In this document: one piece after another, positions 1-6,975 of the stretch
Numbering within the stretch: the first letter of the stretch is position 1
Layout of the letters: each line of letters starts with the position of its first letter
Assembly: GCA_022712735.1 (NCBI GenBank)
Contig: JAFLKA010000209.1
Span: 1-7,313 of the forward strand
Source: Marinosulfonomonas sp.
GTDB lineage: Bacteria > Pseudomonadota > Alphaproteobacteria > Rhodobacterales > Rhodobacteraceae
Direction: 5' to 3'
Length of the DNA stretch: 7,313 bases
Notes under the pieces: model-generated
What the model was told of the DNA's origin: nothing
What the model saw: only the letters and a program-made list of their open reading frames with translations
Database searches by the model: none
Program-made: the position numbers and the translations under genes

Positions 1-1011
1 TTCAGGCGCATCCCCGCCCATCAGGCCCACCGGACCACCCGCAGGCAGAACCTCGCCGATTTCTCCGTATACACGGTTTAACCCCGTCAGGACCAAAAGG
101 TAACCGCTGGAAGGCTCCAGAATTATCACGTTTCCGTAGTCAAGCAACGGGCCGCGATAGCGAATTGTCGCGGGCCACGGGGTGGTGACGATGGACAGCG
201 GGCGGGTTGCCAGCAACAGACCGGGGCGGCGCACGCCTGCGGCGTCGGCTTCGTTATAACGGCGCAACAGGGTGCCGTTGACGGGCAGCGGCAGGGTCCC
301 TTTGGCATCCTCGAAACCGGGCAGGTCGATTTGTTGGTCTGAATTTTCGGATATTTCGACCAACCCGCTGGCGAACCCTTCCAGAGTTTCACTGCTGTCC
401 AGCAGGTTCGCGGTTTTTACCGGATCTTCGGTAAACCGTTTGGGCAGGTCGGTGCGGTCGGAAACCGCTTGCGACAATTTCGTGCGCGCGTCCTGCACAC
501 CACGCAACCCGTCAACCAGTATCTGGGCCGAGCTTTGTTGCAGCGAGTGCAGCAATGCGACCTCCTCCAACTGCCCGCGCAAGGCTTCGGCCTGCGCCTG
601 AATTGCCGGGGTCACTTCGGACAGGATCATGCCGGAACGCGCCGTGCCAATCGGCCCTGACGGATGCAACAGCAGCAGGGGCGCCGATGTGGCTTCCATG
701 CTTTGCAACACTCCCAACAAGCGCGAGACTTCATCCCGCTTGGCATCAAATTCCAGCTGCAGAGATTGTTCGCGGATCGCCGCACGGCGCATACCTTCGC
801 GCATCGCCACCAACCCCGTCTCGTATGCCTGAATGGTCTGGGTCAGGGCGGCCACGCGGTCGCTGGCTTGTTCCGCATCCCGCAGGGCAATCGCCGCCAT
901 GTTCAATTGCTGGGCAGCGCGTTTGGCCAGATGTGCGGGGTCGGTATCGGCGACCACAACGGGGGCGGTCAGCATCAGTGCGATGGTTAAAAGCAGGCCG
1001 CGCCAACTCAT
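1..1011 (-). CDS. EnvC-like murein hydrolase activator with degenerate LytM/M23 domain (partial, C-terminus off window)
   Basis: I translated this frame by hand from the ATG at 1011; it stays open for 337 codons to the window edge. Residues 1-21 form a signal peptide (MSWRGLLLTIALMLTAPVVVA, then DTDP), so the protein is exported to the periplasm. Residues about 26-180 are Ala/Leu/Gln/Glu-rich and look like a long coiled coil. From about residue 240 a LytM-like fold follows: LPLPVNGTLLRRY, then DYGNVIILEPSSGYLLVL, then GEVLPAGGPVGLMGG. These match the usual FG...YGN.V.I.H..GY...YAHL...G..V..G..IG pattern, but every zinc-binding histidine is gone. EnvC of E. coli is likewise a non-catalytic LytM protein that activates amidases AmiA/AmiB at the division septum, and I infer a similar role. 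The start overlaps the gpmI stop (ATGA), implying translational coupling. A carboxyl-terminal protease gene often follows in relatives; it would lie off window. Confidence 0.85.
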   Translation of the reverse strand, partial: MSWRGLLLTIALMLTAPVVVADTDPAHLAKRAAQQLNMAAIALRDAEQASDRVAALTQTIQAYETGLVAMREGMRRAAIREQSLQLEFDAKRDEVSRLLGVLQSMEATSAPLLLLHPSGPIGTARSGMILSEVTPAIQAQAEALRGQLEEVALLHSLQQSSAQILVDGLRGVQDARTKLSQAVSDRTDLPKRFTEDPVKTANLLDSSETLEGFASGLVEISENSDQQIDLPGFEDAKGTLPLPVNGTLLRRYNEADAAGVRRPGLLLATRPLSIVTTPWPATIRYRGPLLDYGNVIILEPSSGYLLVLTGLNRVYGEIGEVLPAGGPVGLMGGDAPE

Positions 1012-2528
1012 TTGTTGATCAGGCTTTCGCCAGTCATTTCGTCGGGCAAAGGCAGGTTCATCAGGTCCAGCAATGTCGGGGCAAGGTCAGATAAACGCCC
1101 TTGATGCAGGCCTGCACCATCAGGCCCGCCGACCAAGATCACCGGCACCGGATTGGTGGTGTGGGCGGTGTGTGGCCCGCCGGTTCCAGGGTCAATCATG
1201 GTTTCGCAATTGCCGTGATCCGCTGTCACAATCATCGCGCCGCCTGCTTTGTCCAATGCAGCCAGCACCCGACCAAGCCCAAGGTCCACCGCCTCGCAGG
1301 CCTTGATCGCGGCGGGGATGTTGCCAGTGTGGCCAACCATATCGGGGTTGGCGTAGTTGGTGACGATCAGGTCATAACCATCCTCGATGGCCTGCACGAA
1401 ATGGTCCGTCACCTCACTCGCTGACATTTCCGGCTGCAAATCATAAGTCGCCACCTTGGGGCTTTGGGCCATATAACGGTCCTCGCCCACTTCGGGCGTT
1501 TCCTTGCCGCCATTCAGGAAAAACGTCACATGCGGGTACTTCTCGGTTTCGGCCAGCCGGAACTGGCGCAACCCCTGTTTGGCCACCCATTCGCCCAACG
1601 TATTGACCAGTTTTCGTTTCGGGAACACCGTGGTCATATAGGCGCTATGGGCGTCGGAATATTGCACCATGCCGAGCAACGCCGAAAGGGCCGGACGCTT
1701 GCCGGTTTTAAAACCGTCAAAATCAGGCTGACCAATGGCGGCCAGTATTTCACGGGCGCGATCAGCGCGGAAATTCAGGCAAAAAATACCGTCGCCATCC
1801 TGCACACCCTTATAGTCCGCAATCACCGTGGGTTTGATAAACTCGTCCGTAACATCGCGCGCGTAGGATTGTGTGACAGCATCGACAGCGCTAGCCGCAT
1901 CCAGCCCCTTACCGTTGATCATCGCGCCGTAAGCCAGCCCTACCCGTTCCCAACGGTTGTCCCGATCCATCGCATAATAGCGCCCGATCACCGTGGCCAC
2001 GCTTGCCCCATCCGGCAATCGCGCGACCAGATCGGCAATGAATTCAGCCGCCGATTTGGGCGGCACATCGCGCCCGTCGGTCATGGCGTGGATCAGCACG
2101 GGAACGCCTGCATCCGCAATCACCTTGGCCGCCGCAATCACATGATCGATATGCCCATGCACCCCGCCATCCGACACCAGCGCCATCAGATGCGCTGTGC
2201 CGCCTGCGGCTTTTATCGTGGCAATAAAATCCTGCAAAATGGTGTTCTTGGCAAACGAGCCACCCTCAATCGCCAGATCAATCATCCCCAAATCCATCGG
2301 CACCACGCGCCCAGCGCCAATATTGGTATGCCCCACCTCGGAGTTGCCCATCTGGCCGCTTGGCAGGCCCACATCAGGGCCGTGGGTGATCAACTGGGAC
2401 GACGGGCAATCGCGCAGGATACGGTCGAAATTCGGCGTGTCGGCCAGTGCGGGGGCGTTGGCCGCGTCCGCCTCGCGGATACCCCAGCCATCAAGGATGC
2501 ACAGAACGACAGGTTTGGGTGTGGTCAT
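1008..2528 (-). CDS. gpmI: 2,3-bisphosphoglycerate-independent phosphoglycerate mutase
   Basis: This cytosolic enzyme interconverts 3- and 2-phosphoglycerate in glycolysis/gluconeogenesis using two Mn2+ ions and a phosphoserine intermediate. The 506-residue length is normal for the family. The alkaline-phosphatase-type metal centre is complete: D13 (LDGWG), the phospho-acceptor S63 (MGNSEVGH), D396 and H400 (NPDMVGHTG), D437/H438 (TADHGNCE) and H456 (PHTAHTTNP). The inserted phosphotransferase domain carries GVHGHIDH (122-129), TDGRDVPP (150-157) and NFRADRARE (252-260). AGGGAA lies about 8 nt upstream of the ATG at 2528. The stop overlaps the EnvC-like ATG. Upstream, the expected neighbour rlmH is separated by an AT-rich gene on the other strand, so gpmI probably relies on its own promoter in 2558-2586. 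Confidence 0.97.
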   Translation of the reverse strand: MTTPKPVVLCILDGWGIREADAANAPALADTPNFDRILRDCPSSQLITHGPDVGLPSGQMGNSEVGHTNIGAGRVVPMDLGMIDLAIEGGSFAKNTILQDFIATIKAAGGTAHLMALVSDGGVHGHIDHVIAAAKVIADAGVPVLIHAMTDGRDVPPKSAAEFIADLVARLPDGASVATVIGRYYAMDRDNRWERVGLAYGAMINGKGLDAASAVDAVTQSYARDVTDEFIKPTVIADYKGVQDGDGIFCLNFRADRAREILAAIGQPDFDGFKTGKRPALSALLGMVQYSDAHSAYMTTVFPKRKLVNTLGEWVAKQGLRQFRLAETEKYPHVTFFLNGGKETPEVGEDRYMAQSPKVATYDLQPEMSASEVTDHFVQAIEDGYDLIVTNYANPDMVGHTGNIPAAIKACEAVDLGLGRVLAALDKAGGAMIVTADHGNCETMIDPGTGGPHTAHTTNPVPVILVGGPDGAGLHQGRLSDLAPTLLDLMNLPLPDEMTGESLINK

Positions 2529-2557
2529 GGGGTGTGTTCCCTATAGAGGTTGTGAGT

Positions 2558-2586
2558 GTTTTACGGGTCGCAGGTGGGAAGGGCAA
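2558..2586 (-). promoter_or_regulatory. Candidate sigma70-type promoter of gpmI
   Basis: Read on the minus strand, TTGCCC (2586-2581) is followed after exactly 17 nt by TAAAAC (2563-2558); each hexamer matches the consensus at 4 of 6 positions. It lies 30 nt upstream of the gpmI ATG, in sequence whose base composition still resembles the host chromosome. A promoter is expected here because rlmH readthrough would have to cross a 700-nt oppositely oriented gene. This is pattern matching only. Confidence 0.35.
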
Positions 2587-2606
2587 CTGGTAGGATAGGA
2601 GACGGT

Positions 2607-2636
2607 TTGCTAAAATAACAGGGTAGCAGAAATATA
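2607..2636 (+). promoter_or_regulatory. Candidate promoter of the AT-rich DUF2026-like gene
   Basis: TTGCTA (2607-2612) is followed by AAATAT (2630-2635, spacer 17) or AATATA (2631-2636, spacer 18), placing a start site about 30 nt upstream of the ATG at 2672. The stretch is AT-rich compared with its left flank. The heptamer ACAGGGT occurs twice, at 2618-2624 and 2650-2656, and a 5-bp inverted repeat TGCTA/TAGCA spans 2608-2628; either could be an operator or chance. The ribosome binding site is weak (AAAGAG, 2658-2663). Confidence 0.3.
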
Positions 2637-2671
2637 GGTTTCCCTAAAGACAGGGTTAAAGAGTCAGTAAC

Positions 2672-3286
2672 ATGTTAATAAAGCTTCGGGACTACGAACG
2701 AATTTATAAAATAATCCGCTCTGTCATTGCAAATGAAGGCAGTGATACATCAGGGGCTTGTGCATATTTTAGTGCCTTTGGAGCCTATATTCTTACCAAA
2801 CACTATAATCTTGGCCCTGAATTGAAATGTGGCCTTGCCGCGTTTTACACGGGAGGTAACCATGAAGTTATTTTGTTTGGTGAAGAGCATAATGGCACGG
2901 TTACGGGGGCGCTAGACAATTTCCATTGTTGGATCGAAGTCGATGGCTGGGCTATTGACTTTATGGCTCCAGAATTTTCGAAGTTTGATACAGGTAATTT
3001 CGATGTGCCCGCAAAAATGTTTCAGAAACGCCTTGGTGATATGGCTTCAAATATTAATGATATGGCAGCGCCAGGGGACTTTTTCTTTTCGCCAAATACA
3101 GAAAAAACACAACTTAATTTGGAGCAGTTCACCTCAAAAATTGGTTATAGTGATTTAGCCGAGATTTGTTCTTCATGGTTCAGGAAATATCCCAAAAAAA
3201 TACCTCCGAAGATAATGATTGGAGATGGCAAGGGCAACAATAATTTGGTGACCTTATCTGGGCCACCAATAAAAGGTAGATGGTAG
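2672..3286 (+). CDS. DUF2026-like protein, putative papain/transglutaminase-like fold; probable horizontally acquired gene
   Basis: This encodes a 204-residue soluble protein with no signal peptide or membrane segment. The opening LRDYERIY..I..VI, the block HCWIEVDGWAIDFMAP (85-100), KMFQKRL (115-121), PGDFFFSPN (134-142), DLAEICSSWFRKYPKKIP (161-178) and a near-terminal GDGKG (184-188) match what I remember of Pfam family DUF2026, whose function is unknown to me. C30 sits at the start of a predicted helix (GACAYFSAFGAYIL), and H85 plus D96 lie in an H.W.....W..D context. This is the layout of the Cys-His-Asp triad in transglutaminase/papain-like enzymes, so a cysteine hydrolase or acyltransferase is possible but inferred. 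Two of three coding lines I counted were near 40% GC (the third 48%), far below the neighbours, with many AAA, ATA, TTA and AAT codons. It lies opposite to and between rlmH and gpmI, and no mobility gene accompanies it. Family assignment rests on memory; the reading frame is secure. Confidence 0.8.
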   Translation: MLIKLRDYERIYKIIRSVIANEGSDTSGACAYFSAFGAYILTKHYNLGPELKCGLAAFYTGGNHEVILFGEEHNGTVTGALDNFHCWIEVDGWAIDFMAPEFSKFDTGNFDVPAKMFQKRLGDMASNINDMAAPGDFFFSPNTEKTQLNLEQFTSKIGYSDLAEICSSWFRKYPKKIPPKIMIGDGKGNNNLVTLSGPPIKGRW

Positions 3287-3293
3287 AACACCC

Positions 3294-3764
3294 TCAAACC
3301 CGATGATACGGCCCGCCCGCCAATATCGTCGCCGCCCGATACAACTGCTCACTGAGCATCACCCGCACCAGCATATGCGGCCAGACCATTGCGCCAAACG
3401 ACAGTTTGAAATCGGCGCGGTCCCGCAGCGCTTTGGCGATCCCGTCAGCACCACCAATCACAAAGGCCAGATCGGATGTGCCCTGATCACGCCATCCACC
3501 CAGCTTTTTGGCAAAATCAGGTGAGGGCATCACGCGGCCCCTCTCGTCCAGCGCACAGATCACAGCGCCCTTGGGGATGGCACGTTCCAGCAGGGCCGCC
3601 TCGGCCGCCATGCCGCCGCCTTTTTTATCCTCGACCTCGTGAACCGTCACCGGCCCAAGGCCCAAGCTGCGGCCTGTGCGGTCAAATCGTGTCAGGTAAT
3701 CTTCAAGCAATTCACGCTCGGGGCCAGCCCGCAGGCGGCCAACGGCGCAAATATGCACCCGCAT
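3294..3764 (-). CDS. rlmH: 23S rRNA (pseudouridine(1915)-N3)-methyltransferase RlmH
   Basis: RlmH is a small SPOUT-class methyltransferase that uses S-adenosylmethionine to methylate pseudouridine 1915 in helix 69 of 23S rRNA on assembled 70S ribosomes. The 156-residue length is typical. Visible hallmarks are LDERGR (72-77), the knot motif FVIGGADG (101-108), [16 protein letters not shown] (122-137), EQLYRA (139-144) and the C-terminal GPYHR (151-155). The ATG shares one base with the rsfS stop (TGATG) and has no clear Shine-Dalgarno, so translation is probably coupled to rsfS. Its stop lies only 7 nt from the stop of the convergent AT-rich gene, and no T-tract hairpin terminator is visible between them. 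Confidence 0.97.
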   Translation of the reverse strand: MRVHICAVGRLRAGPERELLEDYLTRFDRTGRSLGLGPVTVHEVEDKKGGGMAAEAALLERAIPKGAVICALDERGRVMPSPDFAKKLGGWRDQGTSDLAFVIGGADGIAKALRDRADFKLSFGAMVWPHMLVRVMLSEQLYRAATILAGGPYHRV

Positions 3765-4147
3765 CAGATGGAGTCAGCGGGGCGGCTGTCAATGTCAGTG
3801 GGGCGTATGCCCTGCCACAGTTTTTCCAACTGATAGAATTCGCGCACTTCGGGACGGAACACATGCACAATCACATCGCCCGCATCAATCAGCACCCAAT
3901 CGCCCTGATCCTTGCCCTCGATCTTGGGGAAAATCTCGAATTCGTGCTTCAACTGATCCGACAGCTTTTCCGCCATCGCGCTGACCTGACGCGAGGAGCG
4001 GCCCGAACAGATCACCATATGATCCGCGATCTCGCTTTTGCCTTTCAGGCTAATCGCGATCACGTCTTCGGCTTTGCTGTCATCAAGCGAGGTAAGGATA
4101 CGTTCAAGCAGTGTTTTGCTTGAAACCGGTTTAGATGTGCTGGACAA
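3764..4147 (-). CDS. rsfS: Ribosome silencing factor RsfS (Iojap/DUF143 family), TTG start
   Basis: RsfS binds ribosomal protein L14 (uL14) on the 50S subunit and blocks joining of the 30S subunit when nutrients are short. The product of 127 residues shows the DUF143 signature: [10 protein letters not shown] (25-34), [15 protein letters not shown] (41-55), [16 protein letters not shown] (82-97) and [10 protein letters not shown] (102-111). The start is TTG at 4147-4145: AAGGAGG lies 6 nt upstream, there is no in-frame ATG before Met44, and starting at Met44 would delete a third of the domain. The gene overlaps rlmH by one base, a pairing I recall as common in bacteria. It lies 96 nt downstream of the amidase stop in the same direction and may have its own promoter in that gap. 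Confidence 0.96.
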   Translation of the reverse strand: MSSTSKPVSSKTLLERILTSLDDSKAEDVIAISLKGKSEIADHMVICSGRSSRQVSAMAEKLSDQLKHEFEIFPKIEGKDQGDWVLIDAGDVIVHVFRPEVREFYQLEKLWQGIRPTDIDSRPADSI

Positions 4148-4153
4148 ACCTGT

Positions 4154-4160
4154 CCTCCTT
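4154..4160 (-). promoter_or_regulatory. Near-perfect Shine-Dalgarno of rsfS, deciding the TTG start
   Basis: On the minus strand AAGGAGG is followed by a 6-nt spacer and then TTG. This is the strongest ribosome binding site I found in the window, and it compensates for the weak initiation codon. Confidence 0.85.
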
Positions 4161-4183
4161 AGGAAAGCGCGGGGTGCATGCCA

Positions 4184-4247
4184 TGAGTAGCATTGGAATC
4201 GTTAAATCTCAATGTGCGCTTATGGGGTGGCATCGGGGCGGGTTCAA
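4184..4247 (-). promoter_or_regulatory. Candidate promoter region for rsfS-rlmH
   Basis: Two minus-strand hexamer pairs with 17-nt spacers are visible: TTGAAC (4247-4242) with CATAAG (4224-4219), and TTGAGA (4212-4207) with TACTCA (4189-4184). The first -35 overlaps the amidase stop codon. Either could start an rsfS transcript independent of the amidase, and neither is a strong match. Confidence 0.22.
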
Positions 4248-5638
4248 GCATTGATTTCAGGTGGGCGCCTACGGGGCCAATCTGTTGCATCATGGTAGAG
4301 CTGCCCGATTTGCAGGATACGCGCATCCGACCCGCGCTGCCCGACCAGTTGCATGCCCATCGGCAGGCCTGCCGCGCCGAAACCTGCGGGCACGTTCAAT
4401 GCGGGCAGGCCAGTCAGGGATGCGGGCACCACGATCTCCATCCAGCGGTGATAGGTGTCCATGTCGCGGCCCATCACGGTTTTTGGCCAATGCAGGTCGG
4501 CGTTAAACGGGAATATCTGGGCGGATGGCAGGGCCATCACACCGACATCCGGTTGGCTAGCGAAGGCTGCGAACCATGTTGAGCGGATCACGCTGGCCTC
4601 GTGCACCTCGACGGCGGACATGGCCAATCCGCGCTCGATCTCCCAGACCATTTCGGGTTTCAGCAGGTCGCGGGTTTTCGGCTCATTATATAGTGGCGCC
4701 TGTTTTGCGGCGATGGCCCAACTGCGCAGAGTAGTCCATGACTGCCAGAGCTGTTCAGGGGCAATCGGCGGGGTGAAGGGTTTGACCGTCGCACCCAAGT
4801 CGCGCATTTGGTCCAGCGCGACCTCGCACAGATGCAGGATTTCGGGGTCCATCGGGTAATAGCTGCCCCAATCGCCAACCCAGCCAATCGTTACCCCCTT
4901 TAACGTGGTCGCATCGGCCAGCGGCGCAAACTGCGGCACACCATGGGGCAGACGCGTATCCGGCACGGCCATCACTTGTAGCAACAACACCAGATCGCGG
5001 ATGTTGCGGGCCATTGGGCCGCTAGTTGATAACTGATGCAGGAAACTATCACCCGCAGGGTCATCCGGCACCAAACCGTAACTGGGCCGAAACCCGTAGA
5101 CATTGTTCCACGCCGCCGGATTGCGCAATGACCCCATCATGTCAGAGCCATCCGCCAGCGGCAGCATCCCCGTGGCCAGCGCCACCGCCGCCCCGCCGCT
5201 AGAGCCGCCCGCCGAAACACTGGTGTCATACGGATTACGCGTCACACCATAGACCGGATTATAGCTGTGCGAGCCAAGACCAAATTCCGGCGTGTTGGTT
5301 TTGCCGATGATGATTGCACCCGCCGCACGGATGCGCTGCACCATCAGGCTGTCAGCGTCAGGGATGTTATCGGCAAAAATGGGTGACCCGTATGTGGTGC
5401 GGATGCCCTTGGTCTCGGTCAAATCCTTGATAGCGAAAGGCATACCATGCAGCGGGCCTTTGGGCGGGGTGGCATCGGCAGCCTTGGCCTCGGCCAGAAT
5501 ATCATCAGCCGGACGCATCCCGACGATGGCGTTTAGCGCGGGGTTGATGGCGTCAATACGGGCAAGCGTTTGCGTGACCAGTTCAACCGACGACATACTT
5601 TTATCTAGCAGCGCCGCGATCAGATCAGTTGCATCCAT
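4244..5638 (-). CDS. Amidase-signature family hydrolase (GatA-like)
   Basis: This is an amidase-signature enzyme of 464 residues from the ATG at 5638, or 465 from an adjacent GTG at 5641. The Ser-cisSer-Lys triad is complete; counting from the GTG the residues are K72 (FAIKDLTETKG), S147 (GGSSGG) and S171 (GSDMMGSLRNPA). The spacings K-75-S-24-S equal those of GatA. The C-terminal TGLPALNVPAGF and GLPMGMQLVG blocks are also family-typical. The nucleophile loop reads SDMMGS rather than the common SDTGGS. GatA is unlikely: there is no gatB or gatC nearby, and the protein pairs with a mechanosensitive channel gene instead. The substrate cannot be told from sequence. I prefer the ATG because it forms a TGATG junction with the upstream stop; GGAG immediately before is too close to be a normal ribosome binding site, while a GGGGGA further up suits the GTG slightly better. 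Confidence 0.93.
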   Translation of the reverse strand: MDATDLIAALLDKSMSSVELVTQTLARIDAINPALNAIVGMRPADDILAEAKAADATPPKGPLHGMPFAIKDLTETKGIRTTYGSPIFADNIPDADSLMVQRIRAAGAIIIGKTNTPEFGLGSHSYNPVYGVTRNPYDTSVSAGGSSGGAAVALATGMLPLADGSDMMGSLRNPAAWNNVYGFRPSYGLVPDDPAGDSFLHQLSTSGPMARNIRDLVLLLQVMAVPDTRLPHGVPQFAPLADATTLKGVTIGWVGDWGSYYPMDPEILHLCEVALDQMRDLGATVKPFTPPIAPEQLWQSWTTLRSWAIAAKQAPLYNEPKTRDLLKPEMVWEIERGLAMSAVEVHEASVIRSTWFAAFASQPDVGVMALPSAQIFPFNADLHWPKTVMGRDMDTYHRWMEIVVPASLTGLPALNVPAGFGAAGLPMGMQLVGQRGSDARILQIGQLYHDATDWPRRRPPEINA

Positions 5639-6960
5639 CACTCCGGCTTATCCCCCAACACCTTCACTTCGCGCTGCGGGAACGGGATGGAAATGTCGTT
5701 TTCCTTGAAAATATCCCACAGCGCCAAAAACACATTGCCGCGAATGTTGGTCAAACCATCTGTCGGGTCAGTGATCCAGAACCGCAGGATGTAATCGACC
5801 GAACTGTCACCAAAACCCACAATGTGACAGACGGGCGGGCGCATGGTCAGCACCCGATTAACCGAGGCCGCAGCCTCGCGGGCCAAGGCCCGCACCTGAT
5901 GCGGATCATCGCCGTAAGCTGTGCCAAAGAAGATATCGAGCCGCACAAAATCATTGGTATGGGACCAGTTGACCACCTGATTGGTGATCAAATCCTCGTT
6001 CGGGATCAGGTATTCCTTACCGTCCCGCGTCACCACCGAGGCATAGCGCGCGCCCAATGTGTTGATCCAGCCAAAGGTTTCGCCCAGCGAAATCACATCG
6101 CCCGGTTTGATTGATTTATCCATCAGGATGATCACACCCGAAACAAGGTTCGACACCACCTTTTGCAAACCAAACCCAAGGCCGATGCCGATGGCGCCGG
6201 ACAAAACCGCAAGACCGGTCAGATCAAACCCGACCGCCTTTAACCCGACAAAAAATGCGAACCCATACAGGATGACCTGCATGAATTTCACCATCAACAC
6301 CTGCATGGATGGCGATATTTCCTCGTTATTGCGGATACGCTTTGTTGTGCCTTTAGAGATCAGCCGCGCCAGCGAAAAGAAGATGGCCGTCACCACCAAT
6401 GCCTTGATGATCATAAACAGCGACAAGCGGAAATCACCAAACTCGATCGCCAACTGGTCCAGCAATTGTTCGGTCGCCGTGACAAGGCCCAGGAAATACA
6501 GCGTCACATAGGTCCATGCGCCCCATGTAACGATGCGGCGCAGTAATGCATTGTGAATAAACCGCGCAACGACCACCACCATCAGCCATGCAAAGGCAAT
6601 CGTGCCGACAATAGACAGCAGATAATAGCGCGACGGAAACAGGTTAAGCACATCACGTTCGACCGCAATCACAACCCAGATCAGGACCACAAAAACAATC
6701 AGCCGCAAACGTTTCAGCAGCAGTACAAAAATACGCAGCTGCCATTTCGGCCGCCCGGCTAACCCACGTATCCGCTCATGGATTTTCGGCCCGAAATACA
6801 GTTTGAACAGATACGCCACGATCAGCAGCGCAATCATAATACCCATCTGGGTCAGACGCGAGGGCAGCAATAAACTGCTGGAAAACGCAATCAGCTTGTC
6901 ACTCAGAACCTGTATCTGATCGCTTAAACTCTGGACTTCTTGAACTGTATCATTCTCCAT
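5638..6960 (-). CDS. MscS-family mechanosensitive ion channel
   Basis: This is an inner-membrane channel of 440 residues, longer than E. coli MscS (286) because of extra N-terminal helices. Hydrophobic segments lie at about 38-56, 85-100, 113-133, 147-162, 183-200 and 222-242, followed by the pore-lining helix at about 247-280. That helix carries the Gly/Ala-rich packing pattern (SGAIGIGLGFGLQKVVSNL, 254-272) and then DKSIKPGDVI (281-290), the signature of the family. The beta domain (VTRDGKEYLIPNEDLITN, 310-327) and the alpha/beta C-terminal domain up to FPQREVKVL are present. The first about 28 residues are polar and helical, with no cleavable signal. MscS channels open under membrane tension and release solutes on hypo-osmotic shock. 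The stop overlaps the amidase ATG. No Shine-Dalgarno is evident before the ATG at 6960, and the next in-frame Met (39) would cut into the first helix, so I keep this start. Confidence 0.95.
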   Translation of the reverse strand: MENDTVQEVQSLSDQIQVLSDKLIAFSSSLLLPSRLTQMGIMIALLIVAYLFKLYFGPKIHERIRGLAGRPKWQLRIFVLLLKRLRLIVFVVLIWVVIAVERDVLNLFPSRYYLLSIVGTIAFAWLMVVVVARFIHNALLRRIVTWGAWTYVTLYFLGLVTATEQLLDQLAIEFGDFRLSLFMIIKALVVTAIFFSLARLISKGTTKRIRNNEEISPSMQVLMVKFMQVILYGFAFFVGLKAVGFDLTGLAVLSGAIGIGLGFGLQKVVSNLVSGVIILMDKSIKPGDVISLGETFGWINTLGARYASVVTRDGKEYLIPNEDLITNQVVNWSHTNDFVRLDIFFGTAYGDDPHQVRALAREAAASVNRVLTMRPPVCHIVGFGDSSVDYILRFWITDPTDGLTNIRGNVFLALWDIFKENDISIPFPQREVKVLGDKPE

Positions 6961-6961
6961 A

Positions 6962-6975
6962 TTTGCAGGTTTGCA
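6962..6975. repeat. Tandem TTTGCA pair just upstream of the mscS-type start
   Basis: TTTGCA-GG-TTTGCA on the plus strand (TGCAAACCTGCAAA on the minus strand) occupies the place where a ribosome binding site for the channel gene would be expected. Direct hexamer repeats 8 bp apart can be protein-binding sites, but two copies of six bases can also be chance. Confidence 0.35.

Noticed and set aside
555..1094. 179-codon plus-strand open frame, with others at 272-601 and 664-990
   Set aside because: These are antisense to the EnvC-like gene, are Pro/Arg/Ser-rich, and have no domain signature. The minus-strand frame has a signal peptide and LytM blocks.
1464..2546. 360-codon plus-strand open frame
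   Set aside because: It lies almost exactly opposite gpmI, whose catalytic motifs are all intact. The plus-strand product is rich in His, Arg and Gly with no recognisable motif; it is a GC-driven shadow.
2642..2655. CCCT-AAAGAC-AGGG hairpin before the AT-rich gene
   Set aside because: A 4-bp stem without extension is expected by chance and has no T-tract.
2580..3300. Attachment-site or target-site duplication around the AT-rich gene
   Set aside because: I compared both edges for direct repeats; only trivial GGTAG-type matches occur, too short to call.
3476..4123. 215-codon plus-strand open frame over rlmH and rsfS
   Set aside because: It crosses two well-identified genes on the other strand and shows no family motif.
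5629..6114. Plus-strand open frames opposite the channel and amidase genes (also 5292-5708, 6059-6511)
   Set aside because: They are shadows of the MscS-type gene and the amidase; no coherent protein features.
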